NCBI RefSeq assembly: GCF_001767255.1
Contig: NZ_CP017639.1
Location: forward strand, 1,510,875-1,574,874
Direction: 5' to 3'
Length of the DNA: 64,000 bases
From: Corynebacterium sp. NML98-0116
GTDB taxonomy: Bacteria > Actinomycetota > Actinomycetes > Mycobacteriales > Mycobacteriaceae
Shown here piece by piece: positions 44,386 to 54,159 of this stretch (position 1 is the stretch's first letter; every line of letters starts with the position of its first letter). The notes under the pieces were generated by a model. That model was not told the DNA's origin. It ran no database searches and was given only the letters and a program-made list of their open reading frames with translations. Both the position numbers and the translations under genes were made by a program.

Positions 44386-45161
44386 CAGTTACCGCTTCAC
44401 ATGTCACAGTCCATAGACAGGGGCGCGAAATACTCCACGATGTCAGCATGTCCGCGCAGAGTGGAGAGGTCACCGGCCTCATCGGCCCCAACGGAGCTGG
44501 CAAGTCTACATTGCTCGCTGCGCTCTCCGGCGATACATCCCTCTCGAGCGGAAGCGTCCAGCTTGTAGGTCAGGATGTATCTGGGTGCACCGCTCATCAA
44601 CTCGCTCGGACGCGTGCCGTCATGCTTCAGGATGTCAGTGTCGCCTTTTCGTTCTTGGTGCGCGACGTCGTCGAGATGGGGCGCCATCCGTGGGGCACTC
44701 AGCCTGACGACGCCACCATCGTCAACCAAGCGCTCGCCGCGACGGGCATCACGCACCTCCAGGAACGAGAGATGTTCACGCTTTCCGGTGGTGAGCGCGC
44801 CCGTGTGGCCTTTGCCAGAGTCTTGGCACAGCGAACACCTGTGGTGTTTCTCGACGAACCAACTGCCGCGATGGACGTGCGCTTCCAAGAGCAGACGATG
44901 GGCGTCGCCCGCACCTTGGCACGTGATGGCGCGACCGTGATCGTCGTGCTCCACGATCTTCAGCTTGCTGCGCGGTACTGCGACCACGTGGTGTGCTTGA
45001 AGCAGGGGGCTGTTGCGGCAGCGGGGCCGGTGGCCGAGGTGTACCAGGACCACATTCTGAGCGAGATCTACGACTGGCCTATTACGGTCCTGCACGACGG
45101 AAATCGTGTTTTCATCGCGCCTCATGAGGCAAACTGCTCCCCTATGACAGGTGCGACCTAG
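44382..45161 (+). CDS. hmuV: Haem ABC transporter ATPase HmuV
   Basis: ATPase of the haem importer, 259 residues, on the cytoplasmic face. Motifs are complete: Walker A GPNGAGKST, Q-loop in VMLQDVSVAF, signature LSGGERARVAFARVL, Walker B VVFLDEPTAAMD and switch His in VLHDLQLAA. It is the last gene of the coupled hmuTUV set and is followed by a separate DtxR-boxed gene, htaB. Confidence 0.95.
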   Translation: MTVTASHVTVHRQGREILHDVSMSAQSGEVTGLIGPNGAGKSTLLAALSGDTSLSSGSVQLVGQDVSGCTAHQLARTRAVMLQDVSVAFSFLVRDVVEMGRHPWGTQPDDATIVNQALAATGITHLQEREMFTLSGGERARVAFARVLAQRTPVVFLDEPTAAMDVRFQEQTMGVARTLARDGATVIVVLHDLQLAARYCDHVVCLKQGAVAAAGPVAEVYQDHILSEIYDWPITVLHDGNRVFIAPHEANCSPMTGAT

Positions 45162-45202
45162 CCCCATTACCCCCGGCCGTTGACCAAACCCCAACCAATA
45201 TT

Positions 45203-45221
45203 TAAGGTTAGCCTAACCTCA
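45203..45221 (+). promoter_or_regulatory. DtxR iron box upstream of htaB
   Basis: The best iron box of the window: 18 of 19 positions match TWAGGTTAGSCTAACCTWA, 39 bases before the htaB ATG. Confidence 0.85.
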
Positions 45222-45260
45222 CCATTCGGTGTGGTTGCGATTACTCATGAAAGGACGTAC

Positions 45261-46049
45261 ATGTCTCGCTCCACCACTCTGGCAACCCTCACCGCTGCCT
45301 TCCTTGCTTCTACTGCCCTCGTCGCGCCGAGCGCATTCGCGGAAGCCCCAACGCTCGAGTCCGGGCACGCAAACTGGAACATCAAGGGATCATTCCTGAG
45401 CTACATCCAGAAGCCGTTTGCCGCAGCAACCATCACGGCGTCCGATGGGGCAGAAAAGGTACTTGACGCGAGCAAGCTGGTTGACTTCGCCTTGCCAGTA
45501 AATGCAAAGGAGTCCAAGCTCACGGCAACTGGCGAAGGGGTCATAGACCTCGACGGCGCTATCAGTATCAACGCACACCACGGTGCGATGGATATCCAGC
45601 TGTCTGATTTCAAGGTCGTCATCGAAGGGGCTAAAGGGTTCCTCCAGGCAGACTATGTCCGCAAGGGCGCTATGCCCGGTGCAGAGACCACCACGTTGAC
45701 CGGCGACGATAAGCGCATCGTCGAGTTCGACGTCCAACAGCCGCTGAAGGCTAACAAGAACAACCAATTCGCTGCGACCTTCACCCCGACCAAACTGACA
45801 GAGGACGGCTCCGCGATCTTCGATAAGCAGTACAAGGCCGGTGAGCCTTTCGCGGATTCCAAGGTAGCCCTTGCACTGAAATTCAAGGATGCTCCCGCAC
45901 AGACGACGCCCACTCCCACGCCGGAAGGATCAAGCCTTGGAACCGGCGCGATCGTCGGAATCGTGCTTGCCGCAATCGCGGCCCTCGGTGGCCTTGCATT
46001 TGCAGCGAGCCAGCCAGGTTTCCAGGCGATGCTCGGGAAGCTCGTATGA
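45261..46049 (+). CDS. htaB: Haem-binding surface protein HtaB
   Basis: Second surface haem-binding protein, 262 residues. Signal peptide to about residue 28, one HtaA conserved region (about 36-215) with the haem Tyr48 (FLSYIQ) and His106/His107 (INAHHGA), a Thr/Pro spacer, and a C-terminal membrane helix (about 225-250). AAAGGA lies about 9 bases before the ATG; an in-frame start further up would cross the iron box. It has its own strong DtxR box, and its stop overlaps the start of a 47-residue ORF (ATGA). Confidence 0.93.
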   Translation: MSRSTTLATLTAAFLASTALVAPSAFAEAPTLESGHANWNIKGSFLSYIQKPFAAATITASDGAEKVLDASKLVDFALPVNAKESKLTATGEGVIDLDGAISINAHHGAMDIQLSDFKVVIEGAKGFLQADYVRKGAMPGAETTTLTGDDKRIVEFDVQQPLKANKNNQFAATFTPTKLTEDGSAIFDKQYKAGEPFADSKVALALKFKDAPAQTTPTPTPEGSSLGTGAIVGIVLAAIAALGGLAFAASQPGFQAMLGKLV

Positions 46050-46189
46050 GCGCCGTCGATAACGTCGGCGGACACATCACCACGGTGATCACTTCACTCA
46101 TGGCGATCGCTGGCGTCGTAATGACCGTCGCCGCACTCGCCCAGGGCGCAGGGACGATTCTCGGGATCCAGCTACCAACGATTCCTTGA
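46046..46189 (+). CDS. Small hydrophobic protein coupled to htaB
   Basis: A 47-residue ORF whose ATG overlaps the htaB stop as ATGA, the layout of translational coupling. It begins MSAVDNVGGHITTVITSLMA, has one hydrophobic segment of about 25 residues with small residues spaced along it (AGVV, VAALAQGAG), and ends in a Pro-containing tail (LGIQLPTIP). There is no signal peptide or Cys. It is followed by a terminator, so it belongs to the htaB unit. Corynebacterial pore proteins such as PorA and PorH are similarly short and lack signal peptides; that likeness is only in size and hydrophobic character. Function unknown. Confidence 0.68.
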   Translation: MSAVDNVGGHITTVITSLMAIAGVVMTVAALAQGAGTILGIQLPTIP

Positions 46190-46207
46190 TATACAGAGAT
46201 ATACAGA
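46188..46207. repeat. Tandem 10-base repeat
   Basis: GATATACAGA occurs twice in direct succession (46188-46197, 46198-46207), starting within the stop codon of the 47-residue ORF. Confidence 0.8.
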
Positions 46208-46219
46208 CCGCAAAACAAG

Positions 46220-46251
46220 AAACCCAGCCACCTCATGGTATGGCTGGGTTT
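46220..46251. terminator. Bidirectional terminator between htaB unit and ppk2
   Basis: AAACCCAGCCA (46220-46230) pairs with TGGCTGGGTTT (46241-46251), an 11-bp stem with T-rich ends on both strands, serving the two converging units. Confidence 0.88.
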
Positions 46252-46274
46252 CTCCATTTGGGCAACACACCAAA

Positions 46275-47141
46275 CTAGGAGTTCTTCTTGCCCTTCTTCT
46301 TTTTCTTGCTGCTCACCTTGGAGAGTTCCAGCTTTGCAGCAGCATCGGGCACGTAACGGAACTCGTCGCGCGGAGGTCGCTCGTAGTCAATAATCTCTGG
46401 GCGTTCAGGGATCTCTGGCAGATCAGGGTCAATGTGCTCGTAGGGGATCGTCGACAAGAGGTGAGAAATCACATTGATGCGCGAGCGCTTCTTATCCTCC
46501 GACTCAACCGTGTACCACGGCGCCGCAGGAATATCCGTGTGGATAAACATCTCATCCTTGGCTCGGGAGTAGTCCTCCCACTTTGTAATGGACTCGAGGT
46601 CCATTGGCGAGAGCTTCCACTGGCGCAGCGGGTCTTCCCGGCGGGATTGGAATCGCTTGTACTGCTCTTCATCCGATACAGAGAACCAGTACTTACGCAG
46701 CATGATGCCGTCCTCAACGAGGAGGCGTTCAAAGATCGGTGTCTGGTGTAGGAACCGACGGTATTCCTCCGTGGTGCAGAACCCCATCACGCGCTCAACG
46801 CCGGCGCGGTTGTACCAGGACCTGTCGAAGATGACGATCTCGCCTGCGGCGGGGAGCTTTTCGACGTAGCGCTGGAAGTACCACTGCGTCTGCTCGCGCT
46901 CAGTTGGCTTCGGCAGCGCCTCAATACGGCAGGTGCGCGGGTTCAGGTACTGGGTGATGCGCTTAATTGCGGAGCCTTTGCCTGCCGCGTCGCGCCCCTC
47001 CATCACGATGACAACACGCGCTCCGGTCTTGACGACCCACTGCTGCATTGCCACCAACTCAGCTTGAAGGCGTACGAGTTCTTTCTCGTACGCCTTCTTG
47101 GAAAGTTTCGGGGGCTTGGTGGAATTCTTCTCTTCACTCAT
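46275..47141 (-). CDS. ppk2: Polyphosphate kinase 2 family protein
   Basis: Transfers phosphate between polyphosphate and nucleotides; 288 residues, the length of single-domain PPK2 enzymes, of which corynebacteria have two (PPK2A and PPK2B). P-loop GRDAAGKGS, the lid-region RTCRIEALPKPTEREQTQWY and Walker B FDRSWYNRAGVE are intact. The C-terminus is a Lys-rich tail. TACGGT lies 8 bases before the ATG, suggesting a leaderless mRNA. The direction (GTP, GDP or ADP as partner) cannot be read from sequence. Confidence 0.93.
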   Translation of the reverse strand: MSEEKNSTKPPKLSKKAYEKELVRLQAELVAMQQWVVKTGARVVIVMEGRDAAGKGSAIKRITQYLNPRTCRIEALPKPTEREQTQWYFQRYVEKLPAAGEIVIFDRSWYNRAGVERVMGFCTTEEYRRFLHQTPIFERLLVEDGIMLRKYWFSVSDEEQYKRFQSRREDPLRQWKLSPMDLESITKWEDYSRAKDEMFIHTDIPAAPWYTVESEDKKRSRINVISHLLSTIPYEHIDPDLPEIPERPEIIDYERPPRDEFRYVPDAAAKLELSKVSSKKKKKGKKNS

Positions 47142-47188
47142 AGGTACTAACCGTACCCATAAAGCGGGGAGAAATTAAGCCGATTCGG

Positions 47189-47512
47189 CTAGTCCACCTT
47201 GAATTCAGCCATGGTATCCCACTCGGTCTTACCCTCGATCAGGGTATTGATGATGGTCGGGGTTTCCTTCAGAATCTTCGGGAACAGCTCCTGGGCGGCG
47301 CGGAAATGATCGGAGTTCACGTGCGCTTCCGCGGCATCGTCGTGGAATGCCTCGATGAGCAGGTATTCGTTCTTATCCTCTTCACTGCGGTACCAGTCAA
47401 AGAAGATGCAGCCCGGCTCTGCGCGGGTTGCGTTGGTGAATTCCTCTACCTCTTGACGAAATGTCTCGACGTATTCTGGCAGTGGCTTGTAACGAACGTT
47501 GATCAAAATCAT
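47189..47512 (-). CDS. Antibiotic biosynthesis monooxygenase-family protein
   Basis: Small ferredoxin-like-fold protein of 107 residues in the ABM/YgiN group, which includes quinol monooxygenases and haem-degrading enzymes. The pattern RAEPGCIFFDWYRS then YLLIEAFHDDAAEAHVNSDHF is typical of the YgiN type; the second half is a helix and two strands. TAGGGT sits 6 bases before the ATG, suggesting a leaderless mRNA. It is divergent from the GntR regulator. A part in haem breakdown is conceivable given the broken hmuO, but the Asn/Trp pair of IsdG-type enzymes is not clearly present. Confidence 0.82.
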   Translation of the reverse strand: MILINVRYKPLPEYVETFRQEVEEFTNATRAEPGCIFFDWYRSEEDKNEYLLIEAFHDDAAEAHVNSDHFRAAQELFPKILKETPTIINTLIEGKTEWDTMAEFKVD

Positions 47513-47539
47513 GCCACCACCCTACGCATATCTCGCATT

Positions 47540-47625
47540 GTTGTCAGCCGACGCTTTTGGCTACGAAGCTGCTCAGTTAATTGTTCAACAATAGATGCGT
47601 TATACTCGTAACAGTTGTCGGCCGA
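47540..47625. promoter_or_regulatory. Regulatory repeats between the monooxygenase and GntR genes
   Basis: GTTGTCAGCCGA (47540-47551) and GTTGTCGGCCGA (47614-47625) match at 11 of 12 positions. Between them lies ATTGTTCAACAAT (47580-47592), a perfect palindrome fitting TNGTNNNACNA of FadR-type GntR proteins, and a TATACT -10 box (47601-47606) reading toward the GntR gene. Confidence 0.55.
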
Positions 47626-47683
47626 TGGTTCTATTTACCATTGCTGACTAGCTTAAATAAATAGTTCTACACTTACGGATGCC

Positions 47684-48325
47684 ATGCTTGCTCAAAACGT
47701 TGCCTCTGAGGTCCGCCGCGCGATTTCGCGTGGTGAGTTCTCCCCAGGCCAGAAGCTCAACGAGGTTGCCCTCGCTGAGCGTTTCGAGGTATCCAGAAAT
47801 ACCCTCCGCGAAGCATTTGCAATGCTTACGTCAGAAGGTCTTTGTGAGCGCATTCCGAACCGTGGCGTATTCCTCGCCACTCCTTCCCCGGACTTCGTCA
47901 CTGACACCTACCGTGCGCGCGCCGCAATCGAGCCTGCGGCTCTCCTTTGGGGCGAAGAGCTCGATGTTGACCGTCTCGAAAAACTCAACACTGAAGCCCG
48001 CGAGGCAATCGCTCAGGACGACGATGACCTGCTGACGGCCGTGAACCAGGCTTTCCACCACGTGGTGCTCTCCGCAATGGGCTCGAAGACCCTCGGCGAC
48101 ACCATGGACCAGCTTGACGCGTTCATGCGCTTGGCAACGCTTCCGATTATTCAGCAGCAGCCGTCGTTTAACCGCCAGTTCATCTCCGTCAACGAGCACA
48201 TTGTGGAGCTGCTGCGCAAAGAAAAGCGCCACGAGGCTTCCGACTACCTGCAGGAAGCACTCCTCGAGCAGGGTCGTATTGTGAACGACCTGATCGAGAA
48301 GATCAATAACGGGTACCCGATTTAG
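47684..48325 (+). CDS. GntR-family regulator, FadR subfamily
   Basis: Transcription factor of 213 residues. The N-terminal winged helix (VRRAISRGEFSPGQKLNEVALAE read in two parts, then FEVSRNTLREAFAMLTSEGL) is of the GntR type, and the all-helical FCD effector domain (about 75-200) shows the metal/ligand His pattern in NQAFHHVVLSAMGSKTL and SVNEHIVELLR. Carboxylic acids are common effectors of this subfamily. It probably controls itself and the divergent monooxygenase gene, by sites in between. Its stop shares four bases (TTAG) with that of the opposing ABC-F gene. Confidence 0.9.
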   Translation: MLAQNVASEVRRAISRGEFSPGQKLNEVALAERFEVSRNTLREAFAMLTSEGLCERIPNRGVFLATPSPDFVTDTYRARAAIEPAALLWGEELDVDRLEKLNTEAREAIAQDDDDLLTAVNQAFHHVVLSAMGSKTLGDTMDQLDAFMRLATLPIIQQQPSFNRQFISVNEHIVELLRKEKRHEASDYLQEALLEQGRIVNDLIEKINNGYPI

Positions 48326-50136
48326 TGCTCGAGCTGCTCCCCAAGCTCAAGCCACTCCATCTCTAGCTCATCGCGGCCATCGTTGGTGCGCTGCAATTCC
48401 TGCGTCTTCGCGCCGATCGCTTCGAAATCCGGCGCGTCTTCACCCGACATGTCGGCAATCTGCGCTTCCAACTCCTTGGCACGTGTTTCCGCCGTCGCGA
48501 TCTTGCGCTCAAGCGCTTTCATCCGCTTCCGGATCTCACGTTCTTCCTGCGATGACAGCCGCGGTTCCTCCACGGGGGCAGCTTTTTCGGAGTTTTCGGT
48601 CTTCTCCCCCAAATCGAGTGGACCCGTTTGGGTGTCCATGGCAGCTCGCTGCTCGAGGTACTGCGTGATCCCTCCGGGTAGGTTGCTCAGCGTGCCGTCG
48701 CCGAACAGTGCGTAGGTAGAGTCCGCGATGCGTTCAATCAGATAGCGGTCGTGCGAAATCACGACGAGCGTTCCTGGCCAGCCATCGAGTAAGTCTTCGA
48801 GTTCCTGCAGCGTATCGATGTCGAGGTCGTTGGTGGGCTCGTCGAGAAGCAATACGTTGGGCTCACTCATCAGCACACGCGTCAGTTGGAGCCGACGACG
48901 CTCACCGCCGGAGAGGTCCCCAACAGGTGTGCGCTGGCGCTTCGGGCTGAACCCGAGGCGCTCCGCGAGCTGTGAGGCCGAAACCTCTTTCTTGCCCAAC
49001 GTGATGTAGTGCGCGACATCCTCCACAGAGTCGAGCACCGTCCTCGTTGGGTCGAGGTCGTCGAGTTCCTGTCGCAGCCACCCAATCCGTGTGGTCAGGC
49101 CTTCGATGCGCTTGCCGGCAGCAAGCGGGTAGTCACCGGCAAGCGTCCGCAGCAACGTCGTCTTTCCGGAACCGTTGACACCAACAAGGCCGATGCGCTC
49201 GCCCGGCGCGAGCCGCCACGTGAGGTGGTCGACGAGCGTGCGCCCGTCAGGAGCGTCGATACGGGCGTCCTCAAACTCGATGACGACGTTGCCCTGGCGT
49301 TGCTTGGAAAACGCCATCAGCTCGACCTTGTCGCGTGGTGGCGGGACATTCGCGATGAGAGCTTCGGCTGCTTCGATGCGGTAGCGCGGTTTTGACGTGC
49401 GTGCGGGGGCGCCTCGGCGCAGCCACGCGAGCTCTTTGCGCGCCAAGTTCTGACGACGCTGCTCGATGGCGTCGGCCTGGCGGGCACGCTCGGCGCGGGC
49501 GAACGTCCAGTCATTGTAGCCACCCTCGTAGACGTCGACGGTGCCGTCGTGGACCTCCCAGGTCAGCGTAGCGACGGTATCGAGGAACCAGCGGTCGTGC
49601 GTAACCACCACGACTGCGAGTTTGCGCTGCATGAGGTGGGATGCCAGCCACTGCACACCCTCGACATCAAGGTGGTTCGTCGGCTCGTCAAGCACGACGA
49701 GATCTAAGTCCTGCACAAGGGCCGCGGCGAGGCTCACGCGGCGCCGCTCACCACCAGAAAGCTCCCCGACCGGGGTGTCCAGCCCGAGGGCAGCCACGCC
49801 TGTTCCTTGGAGAACCTCTCGCACCTTGCTATTCGACGCCCACTCGTACGTCTCGAGACCCAAGGGTTTGACGACGACGTCGCCGACGGTGGCGTCGTCG
49901 TGAATTTCGAAGCGTTGTGTCACCACCGCCATGCGTAGGTCAGAGTTGTGCGACACGCGCCCGCTGTCCGGGGCTTCGATGCCGGTGAGCACCTCAAGCA
50001 ACGTTGTTTTCCCGCCGCCGTTGACGCCCACGATGCCGATGCGATCGCCGGTCTGGATTCCGAGGGAGACACCGTCGAGCAGTGTTTTTAAGCCCCAGGT
50101 TTTGGATACGTTTTCGAGGTTGATCAGGTTCGCCAT
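48322..50136 (-). CDS. ABC-F ATPase (Uup/EttA-like)
   Basis: Cytosolic tandem ATPase of 604 residues without membrane domains; ABC-F proteins act on the ribosome in translation control or antibiotic protection. Two nucleotide-binding domains are present: Walker A GVNGGGKTT and GVNGSGKTT, signatures LSGGERRR twice, Walker B VVLDEPTNHLD and LLLDEPTNDLD. A linker of about 80 residues joins them, and a C-terminal coiled coil from about 530 resembles Uup. It lies 17 bases after ispE on the same strand, so it may be co-transcribed with rpfB-rsmA-ispE. Exact subgroup not determined. Confidence 0.9.
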   Translation of the reverse strand: MANLINLENVSKTWGLKTLLDGVSLGIQTGDRIGIVGVNGGGKTTLLEVLTGIEAPDSGRVSHNSDLRMAVVTQRFEIHDDATVGDVVVKPLGLETYEWASNSKVREVLQGTGVAALGLDTPVGELSGGERRRVSLAAALVQDLDLVVLDEPTNHLDVEGVQWLASHLMQRKLAVVVVTHDRWFLDTVATLTWEVHDGTVDVYEGGYNDWTFARAERARQADAIEQRRQNLARKELAWLRRGAPARTSKPRYRIEAAEALIANVPPPRDKVELMAFSKQRQGNVVIEFEDARIDAPDGRTLVDHLTWRLAPGERIGLVGVNGSGKTTLLRTLAGDYPLAAGKRIEGLTTRIGWLRQELDDLDPTRTVLDSVEDVAHYITLGKKEVSASQLAERLGFSPKRQRTPVGDLSGGERRRLQLTRVLMSEPNVLLLDEPTNDLDIDTLQELEDLLDGWPGTLVVISHDRYLIERIADSTYALFGDGTLSNLPGGITQYLEQRAAMDTQTGPLDLGEKTENSEKAAPVEEPRLSSQEEREIRKRMKALERKIATAETRAKELEAQIADMSGEDAPDFEAIGAKTQELQRTNDGRDELEMEWLELGEQLEH

Positions 50137-50153
50137 AGCAAACCCATCGTAGC

Positions 50154-51146
50154 CTACGCCTCGAGTTGCGCCCCCGCAGACGGGCCGGAAGTACAGAACA
50201 CCTCGACGCCCTCGACGCTGTCACGCAGCACCGTTTCGAGGGTCCGCGCGGCTTCTTCGTCGAAGCACAGTGCGGCGATCGTCGGCCCGGACCCGGAAAC
50301 GATCGCTCGGGCTACAAGTTCAGTTTCGGATTCGATGCGTGTGATCAGGGCTGCGATGCGTGGGCGCATCGCCACCGCTGCAGCTTCCAAATCGTTGTGC
50401 AGGTGCTTCGCTAGCTCGCGCGGGTCGCCCGTCACGAGTGCCTGCGACAGCGCGGCCGTGTCCAAATGCGGTACGAGCGCCGGGTTGTCGTGGCGCAGAT
50501 CATCGAGCGTTTCGAAGGCCTTGCCCGTCGAAATCCCAATCTTCGGGTTGCAAAACACCCACCAGTACGTGCCACGTCCGAGGACCTCAACGAGGGCGTC
50601 GCCACGCCCGGTGCCAAGCGCTGTGTGGCCGTGGAGTGCGAACGGCACGTCCGCTCCCAGCCCGGCTGCAAGGTCGTAGAGATCTTCTTCGCTGAGCCGC
50701 TCACCGCAGTACCGCTCCACGTAGGCGTTCGCCGCGACGAGCCCAGCCGCGGCATCTGCGGAACCGCCCGCCATCCCGCCTGCCACAAACACATGCTTGT
50801 CGACGACCAGCTTCGCCTTCGGCAACGACAATCCTTGCACGCCACTGCGGGCCCGGACGGCGTCGACGACGGCATCAACCGCACGCCACGTCAGGTTTCG
50901 AGGCGTATCGATATCCTCGTCTGGTACGTCCACGTGGAAGTGCGTCTGCATCCCAACGACCACGGAGCCAGATTCGACGCATGCCGACTCATCCTCGACG
51001 ACGATGCGAACTCGCTCGCGGCGCTCGACGGCCTGGAAAACCGTTACCAACTCGTGGTAGCCGTCGGCACGCGCGTTGCCGACGCCGAGGTGTAGGTTCA
51101 CTTTGCCGGGCGCTGATGCAACAAACTCCCGCGTGTTGCCGCTCAT
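50154..51146 (-). CDS. ispE: 4-diphosphocytidyl-2-C-methyl-D-erythritol kinase
   Basis: GHMP-family kinase of 330 residues, fourth step of the MEP isoprenoid pathway, which feeds decaprenyl phosphate and menaquinone. N-terminal [13 protein letters not shown], the ATP loop [14 protein letters not shown], and [11 protein letters not shown] near the C-terminus are the three GHMP motifs. The ATG overlaps the rsmA stop by 4 bases. Conserved rsmA-ispE order, as in mycobacteria. Confidence 0.96.
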   Translation of the reverse strand: MSGNTREFVASAPGKVNLHLGVGNARADGYHELVTVFQAVERRERVRIVVEDESACVESGSVVVGMQTHFHVDVPDEDIDTPRNLTWRAVDAVVDAVRARSGVQGLSLPKAKLVVDKHVFVAGGMAGGSADAAAGLVAANAYVERYCGERLSEEDLYDLAAGLGADVPFALHGHTALGTGRGDALVEVLGRGTYWWVFCNPKIGISTGKAFETLDDLRHDNPALVPHLDTAALSQALVTGDPRELAKHLHNDLEAAAVAMRPRIAALITRIESETELVARAIVSGSGPTIAALCFDEEAARTLETVLRDSVEGVEVFCTSGPSAGAQLEA

Positions 51147-51988
51147 CGGGCCTCCCCTAGCCTGACAAAGTCCTCCACTCCAAGCTTCTCGCCACGCAGT
51201 CCAGGATCGATGCCGACCTCACGCAGGGCTGCCTCGGCCTCCACGGGGGAACCGTACACCGATGCGAGCGTTGAACGCAGCGTCTTGCGGCGTTGGGCGA
51301 AGGCGGCGTCGATAAGTGGGAAAACCTTGTCGCGCACGCTGCGGTCGCGCCCCGGATCGACGTCGATGCGAACAAGCCCGGACTCGATATTCGGAGCCGG
51401 CCAGAAGACGTGCTTGCCGATGGTCCCTGCCTGCGAGACCTCGCCATAGAACGCTGCTTTTACGCTAGGAACGCCGTAAATCTTCGTGCCTGGCTTCGCT
51501 GCGAGACGATCTGCCACCTCCTTCTGCACCATCACGAGCACGCGGCGAATGGAGGGGAACTCCGCAAGCAGGTGCAACAACACCGGCACAGAAACGTTGT
51601 ACGGCAGGTTCGCAACGAGGGCCGTTGGCTCCCCGGGAACATCACGCTGCGTAGTCTTCAGTGCATCCATGTGCACGATATCCAGCTTGCTCGCGGCCGA
51701 AGGTGCGCGAAGCTCCACGGTTTTACCCAGCTGCTGTGCCAGCCTGTCATCGATCTCAAGCGCTGTCACGTGCGCTGCCTCATCGAGCAGGCCAAGCGTC
51801 AGTGACCCGAGACCAGGACCGACCTCGACCACGCGGTCGTCTGGGGAAAGCTCCGCTGCGGCAACGATACGCCGCACGGTATTCGGGTCGTGCACGAAGT
51901 TCTGCCCCAGCCGTTTCGTTGGGGTGACACCTAGTGCAGCCGCAAGCTCACGGATTTCTACCGGGCCAAGCAGTTGGGTTTCGCTCAT
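51143..51988 (-). CDS. rsmA: 16S rRNA dimethyladenosine transferase
   Basis: Dimethylates two adjacent adenines at the 3' end of 16S rRNA (KsgA), a late step and checkpoint in small-subunit assembly; 281 residues. [12 protein letters not shown] at the N-terminus, SAM motif [12 protein letters not shown], and catalytic [11 protein letters not shown] are diagnostic. The ATG at 51988 is preferred over longer starts because upstream reading overlaps rpfB. TAACCT about 8 bases before it may be an extra promoter. Gap to rpfB is 11 bases. Confidence 0.96.
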   Translation of the reverse strand: MSETQLLGPVEIRELAAALGVTPTKRLGQNFVHDPNTVRRIVAAAELSPDDRVVEVGPGLGSLTLGLLDEAAHVTALEIDDRLAQQLGKTVELRAPSAASKLDIVHMDALKTTQRDVPGEPTALVANLPYNVSVPVLLHLLAEFPSIRRVLVMVQKEVADRLAAKPGTKIYGVPSVKAAFYGEVSQAGTIGKHVFWPAPNIESGLVRIDVDPGRDRSVRDKVFPLIDAAFAQRRKTLRSTLASVYGSPVEAEAALREVGIDPGLRGEKLGVEDFVRLGEAR

Positions 51989-51999
51989 ACCTGACGAGG

Positions 52000-53124
<1,125 letters not shown>

Positions 53125-53306
53125 TCATTCCCCTTCGTCACGAAATAATACTTCGATAACAATACGGTAACTTCTACCGTTTTACCAGCACATGTTTGCA
53201 CACCATGGTGGACACGTTCACTCGCGCCACGCGATTCACACCACTCACAGCCGACCTGGGACAACGCTTACTTGCGCCCAGTGTGTTCCCGGACACGTGC
53301 ACAGCA

Positions 53307-54146
53307 TCATCCCAGACCATAGACGCGATCGAAGGTAGCGGATACCTCGCTCGCCAGCGTCTCGACGTCCACTCCCCGAGCTTGCGCAACCACGTGTGCC
53401 GTATGCCCAATCAGCGATGGCTCATTGCGCGAACCTCGAAACGGCTCCGGGGTCATATACGGCGCATCGGTTTCGATGAGCAGCTGGCCCACCGGCGCCA
53501 GAGCCGCCGCCTCCCGCAGCTCCTCATTGCGTTTAAACGTAACGTTGCCGGCAAAGGAGAGCACATAGCCACGCTCAATCGCCTCCCGCGCCACGTCAAG
53601 GGGCGAGGAGAAGCAGTGCAAAATCACATGCTCCGGTTTCGGCGTATCCGCGAGAATCCGCATCATGTCCGCATCCCCCTCACGGTTATGGATCATCAAT
53701 GCCTTGCCGGAGTCCACGGCGAGCTGAATGTGCCAACGAAACGCCTCTTCTTGCGTGGCAAGGTCAGCGGTGTTCTCGGCGTCGTGGCGGATCCAATACG
53801 TATCGATGCCTGTCTCCCCCACCGCAACACACCGAGCGTCCGAGGCCATCTGCGTGAGCCGTTCCCGCGTCGCGTCGTCGAGCTCGGCGGCTCGCGTCGG
53901 ATGGATCGCGCACGCTGCGAACACGCCCTCATGCATGTGCGCGGCAGCAAGCGCCTGCTCTGCTTCCGCGAGCCCATCGCCCACGGTGCATACCCGCTCC
54001 ACACCGGCGCTCAACGCACGCTCCATAATCGCATCGATATCCGCCTGCGTGGTGGCTCCGGTAGAGGCCAGGTGGGTGTGGGCGTCGATAAGCCCTGGTA
54101 TAGGGGCTGCTGGTACTGGTGTCGGGCGAGGTTTCTTTTTGCTCAT
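53307..54146 (-). CDS. tatD: TatD-family metal-dependent hydrolase
   Basis: TIM-barrel deoxyribonuclease/hydrolase of 279 residues, involved in DNA repair and quality control. Metal ligands appear in order: DAHTHL, GETGID, MIHNREG, LHCFSS and ETDAPY. The ATG at 54146 is fixed by TAGGCT (54154-54159 on plus) exactly 7 bases upstream. That -10 box overlaps the start codon of the divergent gene at 54159. The order metG-tatD-rpfB-rsmA-ispE is that of mycobacteria, though here a small gene and a transporter lie between metG and tatD. Confidence 0.93.
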   Translation of the reverse strand: MSKKKPRPTPVPAAPIPGLIDAHTHLASTGATTQADIDAIMERALSAGVERVCTVGDGLAEAEQALAAAHMHEGVFAACAIHPTRAAELDDATRERLTQMASDARCVAVGETGIDTYWIRHDAENTADLATQEEAFRWHIQLAVDSGKALMIHNREGDADMMRILADTPKPEHVILHCFSSPLDVAREAIERGYVLSFAGNVTFKRNEELREAAALAPVGQLLIETDAPYMTPEPFRGSRNEPSLIGHTAHVVAQARGVDVETLASEVSATFDRVYGLG

Positions 54147-54159
54147 ACGATAGAGCCTA
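54146..54159. promoter_or_regulatory. Interlocked divergent -10 boxes of tatD and the DUF3806-like gene
   Basis: The 14 bases TACGATAGAGCCTA hold TACGAT (54146-54151) reading right and, on the other strand, TAGGCT (54154-54159) reading left. Each is 7 bases from its ATG (54159 and 54146), and each touches the other gene's start codon. Confidence 0.65.

Noticed and set aside
53196..54158. Long N-terminal extension of the DUF3806-like gene
   Set aside because: The extension is antisense to tatD with all its metal ligands; only the part from 54159 is supported, by a -10 box 7 bases upstream.
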